DNA from: Icerya purchasi
Lineage: Eukaryota; Arthropoda; Insecta; Hemiptera; Monophlebidae
Length of the DNA: 64,000 nt
Assembly (NCBI GenBank): GCA_039619475.1
Contig: CM077115.1
Location: 183,612,106-183,676,105, forward strand
Reading direction: 5' to 3'
Each line of letters opens with the position of its first letter. Positions within the stretch are counted from its first letter, which is position 1. The notes under the pieces are model-generated. The model was not told the origin of the DNA and made no database searches. It saw only the letters and a list, made by a program, of their open reading frames with translations. A program made the position numbers and the translations under genes. This document shows positions 50,085 to 61,837 of this stretch, piece after piece.

Positions 50085-51735
50085 TTATAAGCTAGAAGTG
50101 CAGTCGTTCAAACACAATGAATACCTAGTAGCCATCTTCTTCGATATAGAAAAGGCGTACGACACCACCTGGCGATTCGGAATCCTGAAAGAACTCACGA
50201 GTTTTGGAATCAGAGGGCGTCTGGCGAAATTTATCAATAATTTCTTAAATAATCGCACGTTTATGGTCAGAGTAGGAAATACTCTTTCAAATGAATACCA
50301 ACAAGAAAACGGAATCCCTCAAGGCAGTGTCCTTAGTATCTACTGCTTCCTAATCCTGATAAACACTATATCCGCAATCATTCCACTTCCTATTAACCAC
50401 AGACTTTTCGCTGACGACTTAAACATAACTGTTAAAACTACAAACCTACAGTTCGTAGAGAGCCTTCTCCAAGCATGCTTGGACAATCTAGCGAACTGGA
50501 GTGAACGCACGGGACTCAAATTCTCTGTCGAAAAAACGAAAGGCGTTATCTTCACGAGAAAACGCAGACACTGACCCGTAAGTCTAACACTCAACGATCA
50601 ACAACTAAAGTTTTCGGAAGAAGCTCGTTTTCTCGGATTAATCTTTGACAAAAAACTTCGGTGGAGAAACCACATCATATCCTTGAAAAACCGAAGCCTT
50701 TCTGCACTGAACATAATGAAGATGCTGAACAATAGGAAATTCGGACCCAGCTGTTCCACATTACTAAAAGTACACAAAAGTCTAATCCGACCAAAACTCG
50801 ACTACGGCTGCATCGTCTACTCATCCGCCTTCAAAGGCCTGCTCCAAAGTCTTGACACGATCCAAAATTCGGGCCTCCGTATAGCTCTACGAGCCTTCCG
50901 AACTACGCCTGCCTCCAGTATGCACGTGCTCGCCGGTATTCCTCCCCTGAAATACCGCCGGCAAACATTATCGGTCGATTACGCCCTATCCATCTTAAGT
51001 TACCCGAACCATCCAAACCACAGCATTTACAGTCCATCAAACCCATTATACAGAGACGGTACCCTCGCTGCCCAAGGCTACTTCAAATGTCAAGACGAAT
51101 TTACGCTGGGCATCCCGAATTATCTACTTAAGCACATGCCTTCCGCCGATCCACCGTGGAGTCCAAACCACCATGAAGGCACCATTTACATCATGATCTT
51201 TGATCACCTTCCCACGCTATCGACCAACGCCGCCGTACCAGTGTTACACCCAAGCGAACTGAAGAAATACGCAAAATACAAAATAATGTCTGATTGGGAG
51301 GTTGAGTGGAACAGCAGCTATTCGAACAAACTACTGGCAATTAAACGGACGATTACTGACTGGCTTACGTTATAGGCAAAGCTGCATCAAACCGGGATAT
51401 TGAATCAACCTTGAACAGAATCTATCTAGGCCATATTTTAACCACCCATGCATACCTGCTGGACCACCAGGAGCCTCCACCCTGTACTCAATGCAATTGC
51501 CAGATCACAGTCAAACACATCATTACTGAATGCCCCATCTACAGTGCCGAACGCCAACAATCCACACTTACAGACGATCATTCCGCGAATTTAAACATAA
51601 ATAACCTATACAGACTTATTAAATTTCTAAATATTACGAACCTTAAAATAATGTAAATAACCTCATCCGAGGTGATAGCCCCCTCCCTGGCAATGTGTAC
51701 CTCGTAAATAATAAAATAAAATAAATAAATAAGTT
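50085..51735 (+). mobile_element. 5'-truncated I-type LINE, near-identical inverted copy of 35477-37105
   Basis: Same sequence as the 3' third of the LINE at 35477-40384 but on the opposite strand: RT from [12 protein letters not shown] to the end, 3'UTR and AATA-type tail (about 51708-51732). The 230-residue segment at 50683-51372 is identical in the two copies. Only scattered differences are seen elsewhere (e.g. Ile/Val near 50548, two in the 3'UTR). It shares the TGA at 50572 and the frameshift near 51375. At 50113-50121 it reads AAT-GAA-TAC where the other copy has a TAG. Confidence 0.95.
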
Positions 51736-52764
51736 AAGAGAAGCGATCGAAATTGAAAGATACGAAAATTTTACTCGCGATGATGGCTATAAAATAAATG
51801 AAACGTGAATACCATTATTGCGGCATTTAAAACGGTGGACGGAAGGACAACATCGTGTTAACCGATCAGAAACAAGCGCGCAACTGACTGTTAACCGTTT
51901 CCAATCATTCTATGTTTCATTGTTTGCCTTGAAGGTGAAGAACAGTGATTATCTATTGTTAACAAGTAATATGTCCGAAGTGTGTTTTATCGAAAATAGT
52001 AACACCGTTCTTGTAACCATACTTAATCCGAAATATTGAAATAATTTTAAGATTGGAGTATTTGCGATAATTGATTTTATTTTGTTTTAGTTTTAACAGA
52101 ATGGTTGCGGGAATTTGGTCAAACTGCAACATGCGATTCAATGTGAATTTCTTATTATAGCCACTCAGTAACAGAATAGTTTTCGCAAATATATACATAT
52201 ATATATATATATGTATACATAATGTATTTTAATATTTCTAGTTAATATTTCATTCGGAACATTCACGCGCACTCTTTTTTAACGTTTTATGCATTAAACT
52301 TAATAAAAAAGAATGTAAAAGTTCTTTTATTTGATTTGTTTTTGACGTAATTAAATAGTCTACAGCTATAATCTTAAAAATAATCACAAATACAAACAAT
52401 TTTAATGGCACATATGCTTACCTTAGTTAGTTCTAAAAATTACACTTCTAGTTCTAAAGATCATCACGAAATTATTTGACGGAAGATTAAAAACACATTA
52501 CTAGAATAAGTACAAGACGCCTTTACAATGATTCGCTATGGTTTTCATTCTACTCATTTTAGCATTGCGTATTGCGATGACTTTTGTGCCAAACAGATAT
52601 TCAGGTGCGGGTGCTCTGCATTGAGCTTCAGAAAGATATGGTGCTCGTTCGTTTTGATTAATTTTGGTCGTTTTACTGTCCAAGGCCTGATTAGTAGTCT
52701 AAAACAATCGAGCTACATTTTTATGCGTCAAACCGGGATTGAATAGGGCATTAAAAGCAGCGTG
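51736..52764. other. Mostly unrecognised; TA microsatellite
   Basis: A TA/ATAC run lies at about 52190-52218. The - strand of 52501-52700 belongs to an open stretch discussed under findings. No convincing gene. Confidence 0.5.
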
Positions 52765-52912
52765 TAGCTGGCTACCGTAGCATAATTGGTAAGGTAGTGG
52801 TGTTTTGTTTAGGTAGGACCTGATATCTCGCTGCCACACATTGAAACTTCCAAAAATTTCCCTTGCGTTGGGTTCATACCCATAGTTGAAAAAAAAACAG
52901 CAAAAAAAAGAG
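52765..52912 (+). repeat. Possible tRNA-derived SINE
   Basis: GGCTACCGTAGCATAATTGG at about 52769 resembles a tRNA A-box region, and GGGTTCATACCCATAG at about 52869 a B box with the T-arm stem. An A-rich tail (52888-52912) follows. The distance between the boxes is too long for a tRNA, so only a SINE with an insertion is plausible. Confidence 0.33.
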
Positions 52913-53949
52913 TTTGATACTTTTTGCGTTTTATTGCGATTTTGGTTTATTTTAATCTCTTCCAACTTTCCTAGTAATCAGCTCCAAAATAATATTGTAC
53001 TTTTACTTTTCATACAATGGATTGGAACTTTTTCTAATCGTTTAGTTCGTTATTTGGTAATGTCCGCGAATGTGATTTTATGTGGATTTTCATGTTATAT
53101 TTTCCTCGAATAGTATAATAATCATTTATTCTAACGCCGTGAATGTGATTTACAACAGTAGCATTCATTTTTATTGTTAAGAATAATCTTCATTTTTTCA
53201 CTTCTAAAAAACGCGTACTGATTATCACTGGAGAAAATAAATATAAAAGTAACGAAGATTACAATGAATAACTCATGAGGCGAGAAACAATATTCTCATT
53301 GAAAGTTTCAAAAATGTTGCCTAAAATCGCAATTAAATAGCGGTTGTTTCAGTTGGTTAGCACTCCACTTTTGAGCTTTTTTGAACCGTTACACTGGTTG
53401 AATTATGATGGTAAGACCAGTTAATTATAGTATTTTAAAGTTCTATTAGAAATGAAGATGCAATTTCCGCATTAAATTTGTAAAATACGTAGGAATAATT
53501 GTTGTTATATCCAAAATTGTTTTCAATTGAATTGTAATTTTTATGTTGATAGTGTAATTGTCGACAGTTAATTTTAAAGAAATTGGCACATTCAGTTGAT
53601 ACATTTTATTTCTTCAGCATTCAGATCAGAAGCATTCGTTATAATTTTTCAATCGGTATTTAATTCGAAAGGAAAGGTTGGAACAACATGTTAGCTCTGT
53701 TTCTTTTCCACATCATTAAAAATACTGTTTCTCGTGATACTAGTTCAAAATTTATGTACTCAGGCGGAGAAAGGAAGAATTGTAGCCCAGGTAGCACGCA
53801 TCGACAGTAATTCACTTAATGTTTTAGAAAATTACAGAAGCGGATTGAACTGAGAGTAGCTTAATACTCTGTTGTACGTAGTAAATGTTTTATAACTGAA
53901 CAAGTGCGTGGACACTTCACAGTTAATGCGATCAGATTGCACGTGATTT
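52913..53949. other. No gene seen; one tRNA-like trace
   Basis: At 53338-53400, GTTTCAGTTGGTTAGCAC (A-box-like) is followed 43 nt later by ACTGGTTGAATTA (weak B-box-like). It cannot form a proper tRNA and is at best a relic. The rest is AT-rich and unrecognised. Confidence 0.4.
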
Positions 53950-54686
53950 AACAAAAATACAAAATACCGATCTGAAAAGGGTTTTTTTTTATCCGGCTTA
54001 AAGAACGGAATTACAATTGTCTTTCTTCATGTAGTGGGAAAAGAATTTGAGCTGCGGATAGTATTAAAGATTTTTAGTGGAAGATGAATTATGTTGTCAG
54101 AAGAATTTCAGAGGAACCGAACATGTTCGATTCCGGGGCTGAAACTTTCGAGTAGTTAATAGCATTTTTGAGTTCAACGTCTTCATTAAAATCTTAGTTG
54201 GTCTATTTGTTAAAAGGAGTAATGTCATTATTTGATGGAGTGGTAGTGTTCGAGTTTACTGCTAAGGTAGGCTGCGAATGCACCTGTCATGTCTAGAGGA
54301 TCAGTGTTGAATTCATTATTGATGAAAACGGTGTTGGAAGAAAAACTGTAATTATTCAATTCTGTTTTTAAAATTGGCGACCAAATCTGCGGATTAGAAA
54401 CGGCGGATTTAATATTACATATATACGTATTTTTTACAGAAATCTCTTTTTGCTTGTTTAATGATACATTTAGCGATGGCTCTTCAGTTTTCGATAATTA
54501 GGTAAGTAGTTTGAAGCGAGTTTAAGACGTTTTTAGAGGCTCTTCTACAGGTACAAATTTTCGACCACCGTGAAACGGATTTTTTTTTAAAAAGTATTAT
54601 ATTTTTGTATACGGACCTATGTCTGTACAGTTAAAGTGTACAGTTAGGTAGAGTCACGGCGCGTGGAATTGAGCAATACGCCTTCT
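53950..54686 (-). mobile_element. I-type LINE relic, linker and start of RT
   Basis: On the - strand, K-S-H-R-like linker residues (about 54480) are followed at about 54090-53990 by L-K-I-F-N-T-I-x-S-S-N-S-F-P-T-T...K-T-I-V-I-P-F-F-K-P-D. This is the start of an I-type RT (compare [14 protein letters not shown] in the 35477 element). Its 5' part is found beyond the Jockey fragment, from 55925. Confidence 0.6.
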
Positions 54687-55925
54687 TTTTTTTTTTTTTT
54701 CATGTACCGGATTTAAGGGGCTATAAACAGCGCTAGTGACTTCCGCTTTAACCTACCAAATAAATCTGGCTAATCCTTTCAACGAGAGAATTAGGTTCGA
54801 GATACCTTTTCTGCTGCGAGGATGTGCTATGAAATATATAAAATCAGTATCCGGCGCCTATGACGACAATGCGACTTGGCATTGCCCATAGAACCCTGGT
54901 TAATGAATGTATTTCACATGTAGCACCCGGATACTATGGCAACAAATGCACTCAAGCACAGCCCGTGGGAGTCCAGGGATATATAAAGCTTATAACCCAC
55001 ACTATGGCGACAGATGCGGTTATACACTGCCTATAGAGTGCTGGTAGAAGCTATTCCGATTAAAGGATTTAGATTATTGCAACTACGATAAAGCAAGTAT
55101 GTACCTTATGGAGGTAACGGTTTAAATATTTCTACATCACGGAATAATTTAAGTTATAAATGCTATCAAGTGATAGGAAGGCGTCGCGTTACCAGTTCCT
55201 CCTCTTAAGCTTTTGTCTTGGATTATCCGGAAGAGTGTTAATATACATTCTATTTATGTTCGGGTTAGTTATTTTTAATACTTCGAAGAATCTTTGATAC
55301 TCTAACCATATGGAATATCTAGATCATTATGTAAAGTTAAGTTAGAGACATACTTTGGAGCTGACGTGATTGTTCGGATAAACTGTTGCTTTTGGATCTG
55401 TGAGAGATTGCTTTTACTAGAGTTCCCGTATAGTTCAAGTCCATACCTCCATATCGGCGCAATGACCATCAAGTAGACAGATGTTTTCAGCTTTAGATTT
55501 AGAGTGGACTTCTTTCCTATTAATGGAGTTAGTTGTTTGGTGCGTGTGAAGATTTTCTTACGGATTTTCACAACATGAACACATCACGTAAGCTGGCGAT
55601 CCAAATACATACCGAGATATTTAACTGAATCAGTTTGTTTCTTCTCGATGTCATTTATCTTTAGTTTAAGAATGTGATAAATCTATTTGAAAAAGTCACC
55701 TGTTGGCACTTTTTCTTACTAAATTTAATCCTTCAGTTTCTGGCCCAGCTTTGTATTCTATCTATATGGTTTTGTACGGCCATACTTTCGTGTATAGGAT
55801 TAATGTTCGAAGCTAATACGTCTATATCATCTGCGTATGTCGTCATGATAGCTTGGTTTGATACTGGCAAGTCGGAGGTATAAATTGAATAGAGAAACGG
55901 CCCCAACAAGCATACAATTGAAGAG
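54687..55925 (-). mobile_element. Jockey-type LINE, 5'-truncated, inserted in an I-type LINE
   Basis: The poly(A) (T run at 54686-54702) is followed by a 3'UTR with tandem repeats. The RT C-terminal part reads K-T-S-V-Y-L-M-V-I-A-P-I-W-R-Y-G-L-E-L-Y-G and T-L-H-N-D-L-D-I-P at 55440-55310. The RT boxes are L-L-G-P-F-L-Y-S-I-Y-T-S-D-L-P and T-Y-A-D-D-I-D-V-L at 55915-55820. Upstream of about 55925 the sequence switches to I-type endonuclease. Confidence 0.75.
54840..55060 (-). repeat. Three diverged ~70-bp tandem repeats in a LINE 3'UTR
   Basis: Units start near CCTATGACGACAATGCG (54858), ACTATGGCAACAAATGC (54933) and ACTATGGCGACAGATGCG (55001). Each is followed by a CA-x-TGCC/GCCC block and a CTGG or CAGGG end. 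They lie between the poly(A) and the RT of the Jockey fragment, so they are part of its 3'UTR. Confidence 0.6.
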
Positions 55926-57740
55926 AGATAGATTGGGAGGAATAATGAAGAACGTGATTGTGATGAGACCAAGTCGTTGATATTTTGACCGAGGTTGAGT
56001 TCGGATATTCGTGTGCAAAGCCAGGTGGCGTGTTTGAAGTTTCATCTGTGAAATGGATCCTCTCTTGATGATTCAACATTAATGTTAATTAGCTGCTGGA
56101 CGTGGTCACTTTCTAACATATCGATATGATGGTACACAGGCTTGATGTTTTAAATAGGAGGTTGGTAATTGACCAAAGGATGTGATGTGTGTGTCGTTTG
56201 CGATTGAAGACAGAAATGTTATTGTCATCCAGAGTATCCTGTATTGTTTTGCCTTTGGCATTAGAATACGTGCAACTTCACGTAAGGTTGTGGCATTTAG
56301 GTCCCCTACGACAGTAAAAGGTGTAAAAAATTGATCTATCATAGCTTGTTTGTATCGCTGTTTCATAGAAAGGTTGGGTGATAAATACAAGCAACAAATG
56401 GAAATTTTTCGACCGAAGTCGCAAGAAATGGCTAGAGCATGCAAGCGAGTGTTAGCCTGACTTCTATGTGGAAGATATAGTGTTTTATGGTTAGTACCAT
56501 ACCACCGTGTGCTCGAATTGCGCAGTCTGTTTTGTAAAATTCTTTGTATTCATATAATTTGATGTACGGAGATTAGTTTCTTGAAGTATGGTTACGATAG
56601 GGTTATGAAGGTTTTTAGAAGTAACTGGAAAAAATTTGTAACGGGCATAAAGTCCATTGCAGTTTCAATTTAGGATAGTATTTAAAGTCATGAGTATTCC
56701 TGAGAATTTGTGTTTAAAACACTTTATTTGTCTTTCGTTTGTAGAATTTTCAGAAAGAGGAGTCGACCAATCGGCTTAGTAACTGATCTTATTCTCATTG
56801 TAGTTGCTTAGGATGTTGGCTGTTTTCTTCTTCTTCAGGTGCCGTGTGCTACATAGCGCGTTGGCGCAACCTACTCGTACATTTTTAGCTGTACCGATAT
56901 AGGTTGTGTACCAGGCAATTATTATATGTAACGCGGGTGTACACACGCAAGACTACATTCGGAACTGATTATTAATTGTTTGATTTATCAATATACAAGT
57001 GCAGTTCCGTATATGTCTGCTGTGTACTGACCTAGCGCGCATATGATGGTGTACGTGGTGGTTTGCCATTGCCTTTGATGTGATTATTAGCGAATATTTT
57101 TAATTTTAATTCTTTGTAATAAGTTTGTTTTAATGAAACGAATTTTTGTGTATTTTTCTTGGAGAGAGGTACGGATTAATCGTAGTACTGTAAATTCTGT
57201 TCTCAGATTGCCTTGACGGGTTTAGTAGATTTCCTTGTGGTTTCCAGAAAGTTAATGAGTTGGTTGTATTTTAATCCATCGCTTTCCTGGAATACGTTTT
57301 CTACATATCTTAATATGGAAGTGAACGGTGCTGGTTGTTTTTTCCTTACTTTTTTGGATGATTTTCAGTTGCTTTTGGTGTAGTATTCGCCATGATTTCG
57401 GTTACGTTTTTTGGCCACTCGTGCTCGAGGTTGAGAATGGCTTGCTCGTTTGTTTATTGCAAATTGGAAATCTTTGATAACGAGATTTCGTGTTCTATGG
57501 TACTGTTATTGTCATTTACGTTGATCATGACTTATTTTTCGTCATAAATATCTTCTGAGGCCGCCTCGGTACGATTTTCTGCGTTTGTTACACGGATTTG
57601 AGTTGATATATTTTTACACTTCAAAGAAATATGCTCTTGGACAAAGGTTCGTTATGAGTTAATAGTAGACGTGTTTCGTGTGTTAATTTCGTATTATCGT
57701 ACATCTCCCTCCACCGCGAGTATAATTTGTAATCCCGTCA
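55925..57740 (-). mobile_element. I-type LINE relic, ORF1 and endonuclease
   Basis: ORF1 C-terminal relics at about 57470-57190 (L-K-Y-N-Q-L-I-N-F-L-E-T-T-R-K-S-T). The endonuclease lies at about 56690-56100, with N-C-N-G-L-Y-A-R-Y, I-L-Q-E-T-N, L-Y-L-S-P-N-L-S and V-V-G-D-L-N-A-T. Frameshifts and stops throughout. It continues at 54686 after the Jockey insertion and is itself interrupted by an RTE-like SINE at 56825-57082. Confidence 0.65.
56825..57082 (-). mobile_element. Short RTE-related (SINE-like) element
   Basis: On the - strand it starts with AAAGGCAATGGCAAACCACC and ends GCGCCAACGCGCTATGTAGC...CACCTGAAGAAGAAGAAAAC. The start resembles the RTE 5'UTR motif at about 8070-8090 (ACAACGGGAAACCAC) and the GAAGAAGAA tail resembles the RTE end at 11070-11083. 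About 250 bp with no coding capacity, so a deletion derivative that would use RTE machinery. Confidence 0.5.
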
Positions 57741-58447
57741 TCTTATTTAGATCGTAGTTTCTTATCAGTCAACCTTCATTGTTGCCGGAATCGCTGTTAT
57801 CAACCATCCTTCCCGCCCCACAGCTTTACCATCCCCATCGCCGTTGTATTCCACCGAAATACTATTACTATCGTCAGCAGGTAATGCCGTTTCACTTATT
57901 TCTACCGAATCGTCGGCTAAGAAATCAGAATAAAAAAAGATATTACCAATTCAAAACTTTACGCATCCCATCGAAGAACAGGGCTTCATGTTCAACCACA
58001 TTTTAGACTACAAAATCTTTGATTACCTCTCAGCTTTGAAAGACCCCTTGTCAATCGAGCAAAAAACATAATAGCCGTTTCTCGTGGCAGCTGTAACCGT
58101 GTTATTATTTTTTCACCAAGTGCAGTTCATCATTTCGTAACTAATCATGGCGACTTCAAAATTGATGACCATTTCTTCAAAGTGCGCAAAATAAAATTTT
58201 CAACAATGAAAATTACTCTTTCAAATGTATCCCCAACGATTACAAATGATACACTTCCACACTACGTGACAACCAACTTCAACATGGATCATCTGCTGAA
58301 AACTACTGCCCCATTTCGCTTACATCAGTTCTAAGTAAGGTATTTGAACGAATTGTTTATCATCGTCTGAGCTGGCTGCTCAAAACAAAAAATCTGTTTC
58401 ATCCTTCCCGATGTGGCTTTCGCCGTAATCGGCCGACCTTACACCAA
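57740..58447 (+). mobile_element. RNase H-type LINE, ORF1 and start of RT, first half
   Basis: ORF1 relics at about 58050-58260 (V-S-R-G-S-C-N-R-V-I-I-F-F, then I-T-L-S-N-V-S-P-T-I). A direct jump to RT follows at about 58290-58440: [19 protein letters not shown] and C-G-F-R-R-N-R-P-T-L-H. The endonuclease is therefore deleted. The RT is cut by the CR1-like LINE at 58448 and resumes at 63779. Confidence 0.75.
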
Positions 58448-58838
58448 TTTTTTTTTTTTTTTTTTTTTTGTTTGAAATAAGTTGTGGGTCTCACAGGGCA
58501 AATATGCCCGTTGTGTGAGTGCCCGACACTCTTATTAACGTTTATTCAAAAAATATATAAAATACAAAAATTATAAATTATCTTAACTTATTCTATAATC
58601 ATAATATTAGTACTCTAGCGTTAAAATTAAGTATAAATATATATACACATGCAACTACGTAACACGCCCCGTAATACGTATCTGTACATTATCACATGCC
58701 GAAAGTTCAATATTTAAAAAGGGAAACATAATCTTCTTTACGACTTAATGTCCGGTAAAGATTCTAGGAAGTCAAAAACAAAAACGTAAAAAGAAAGGAG
58801 CATTAAAAGGTAGAGAGATTCAGAACGTAGCTTGTTGT

Positions 58839-61837
58839 TTAATCTTTGCACCATTCCTTTAACCAATTTTCCACCTCCTTTTTCCACACACCAATTCTTT
58901 TTTCCTCTAATATATGATTCGGGATTGTACTTATTAATTTAATTAAAACCGAATCATCCGTATTATCAATTCGCAGATTTACCCCACGAGGATAGATGTA
59001 GTATGTATTACTTTGGTTTCTTGTCAATCGAGTTCTTTGCCTAGATGGTAATTTTATATTATTGACGTTAAATTCTAGTAGTCTGTAATAGTAATAGTGC
59101 ATCTCGGGGGACATTTCGTTGTTTTCCTTCCATACATAATTGATCCAAGGTCGTTTTGCTTCCAATGAGCGAGTATGAGTTTCAAACACCTCTTCTGTAT
59201 TTTACTTATTTTATTTATTTCTGTTTTCTTAGCCTCACATAATATATTTGAATTCCGTATAAAATTCTAGACATTATTATTGAATTATAGTATATACGTA
59301 GTGTTCGATATGATAGTACCCGCTTTATTTTATATAAAGCTGGAATTGTCTGTCTTATTTTTGAGTTTAAACTTAGAATGTGTTTTTTCCAATTCAGGGA
59401 TTTATCTATATATACACCTAAATATTTAAAGTCATTTACGTTTTCTAACGGTGGACAAGGACATAAATGGGTGTTGATATTTACATGAAGCTCATGAATG
59501 CAATTGTTACTGTGGAGGATAATTCGCGGATCGCGTATTTTATATTTAGAACTATTCCGAATGTGTAATACTTTTGATTTATTTATGTTTATACGTAACT
59601 TTCTATCATGTGCCCATTTACTAAAATTATCTACATCATCTTGTAGTAATTTTTCCGCCATCTCAAAATTGTTGTGCTCGATTAACAAAGCAATATCATC
59701 AGCAAAAACATATACCTTTGCATTTTTAGTGTAACGAGTTGGTATAAATAAGAAAAAGAATCGGGGCCAATGTGGTACCCTGACCTACTCCATAATGAAT
59801 ATTTTTTTCATTACTTATATTCCCTGCAATTTTGACCATACTTTTCCTATTTGTTATATAATTCTTAAACCACTCAAGTTGATTGTTTTTAATGCCTAGA
59901 TTTTCTAAATCCTTGATCAGTAATTCATGATCAACTAAATCAAACGCTTTGGATAGGTCAATAAATGAAATTAAAAATTGGTTCCCCATCGACAATCCCA
60001 TATTTATCCTATTTACAATTGTTCTCAATAATGTTATCGTGGATCTTTTTTCTCTAAAACCGTGTTGGTTTTCGTAGAGTAGATTGTTTTTTTCCAGATA
60101 ATTTCTTAAGTGTTTATCAATGTAGTGTTCTAAAATTCTAGTTATCGCAGATGTTATTGTTATTGGACGGTAGTTTTCATACTGATTCTTCATTCCTTTT
60201 TTATATATTGGTCTAACAATACCTCTTTTAAGCCCATCAGGAGTAATAGCTTCCTTTATAGAATAGTTAACCATGTTAGTCAAAATATGTAGGAACAAAA
60301 ATATTTAAGTTTTGTTTTATATCTTGAACCCTAATTTCATCCCATCCAGGTGCCTTATAAACTTTTAGATCATTAATTATTGCTTCTATTTGGTATTTAT
60401 TTGCTGGCGGAATAAAAAAGGAAGAATAAATACGATTATCAAAATTCGAATTCAATAACTGAATGTGACATTCGTGTCTATGATGTTCCACTGAACATAT
60501 AAAATAATCACTAAATGGTTCAGCAACTGATGCAGTATTTCCAAAATGTTCAACGATGAAATCATCGATTGATGTTTTATTGTTTTTATTAACAATATTG
60601 TTAATTACATTCCATACTTTTTTACAATCATTGTTTGCTTTAACTATTTGACTCCGATAATAATTCTGTTTCGCATTCCTTATTTCAGTTGTAACCATAT
60701 TTCGATATTTTCTAAATAAATTTTTATATTGAATATTGGTTCTGTTCCCTTTACTAAGTTTAAAGTACTGATCTCTGATTTTCATAAAATTGATTATTTT
60801 TTGACTCATTCATTCCTTTTTGGGACAGTATTTAGTCACCTTTTTACTTTGCCGTACTTCTATTTTGCATTCTTTGTAAAGGCCTTTAAAAACTGAATGT
60901 ATATTATCATATATATTTCCTGACGTTGTAGCGCACCTTACCTCATTCCAGTTATGATTAATTATCTTATTATGCAATCTCTTTTCATCGAAAACATATT
61001 TCAAAGGGTTACTAATAGATTGAAAACTCCGATTTGAGATCCTAAATGCACAACAAATGATGTAATGATCCGATATTTTCGAGTTAATAATTCCCGAAGT
61101 AATATCATTTGTATTATACTTAATAAATATGTTGTCTATACATGACTGGGTACTTCTCTATCAATCCGTTCTTCTTCTCTCGTAATTCCATTTATTAACT
61201 GTATTCCTCCTGACCCATAAATTACGTTTAAAAAATTCTCAGCCTGTACATTACGAATAGATAAATCAATATTAAAATCACCACAAATCAGGAAATTATC
61301 TTTATTGCTTAATTTTTTTAGGAGTGAAGCGGTTTCGTTTATAAATTCGCCTACGTTTTTACTCGGTGATCTATACATAGCAATTAAGCGTAAAGGGTTG
61401 TTTTTGCAAATCTCTATATCTATCATCACCAGGTCCATACTTGGTCTATTATTAACCTCCCGAACGTGATATTTAAACTTATTATTTATAAACACAAGTA
61501 TTCCTCCATTAAACCCTCTAGGTCTTTGTAGTCCAATATTCGTGAATCCAGTTATATTATATAGATTTAATTCATCCTTACTTATATTAATTTCAGTTAA
61601 TATGATGACACTTAAAGATGACCTGTGAATGTAAGTTATAAATTCATCCCAGTTACGTCTCAGGGTTCTTATGTTTAAGTGCAACACATGAAAAAGCTCC
61701 GTATTAATTTGTAGTGAATTATTTACATTTAGTATGTTGTTTACATTGTCAGTCCATTTTTTGATATTAATATAATTGTTGCAATTTTGTTTACTGCGAT
61801 ATTGAATTAGAGAAGTCATATTTGAGAAGAGAATCAA
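58839..61837 (-). pseudogene. CR1-like LINE ORF2 (endonuclease-RT), several lesions
   Basis: Endonuclease 61837-61136: H-V-L-H-L-N-I-R-T-L-R-R-N, L-T-E-I-N-I-S, N-G-G-I-L-V, M-Y-R-S-P-S and C-G-D-F-N-I-D. The linker is 61004-60276; K-K-E then TGA then M-S-Q-K at 60810, where the sister copy at 45078 has Trp. RT 60298-59215: N-Y-R-P-I-T-I-T-S, H-G-F-R-E-K-R-S-T, F-I-D-L-S-K-A-F-D-L-V, G-V-G-Q-G-T-T-L-A-P and V-F-A-D-D-I-A-L-L (59715, just across a frameshift). The C-terminal end is 59189-58839 with Y-P-R-G-V-N-L-R. At least four frame changes. Confidence 0.88.

Noticed and set aside
53338..53400. Possible tRNA gene
   Set aside because: A-box-like sequence and box spacing are suggestive, but acceptor and T stems do not pair; listed only as a trace.
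56390..56440. GCAACAAATGGAAATTTTTCGA considered as the missing P4HA exon (S-N-K-W)
   Set aside because: It lies within the - strand I-type endonuclease, has no acceptor in phase and does not continue as the family C-terminus.
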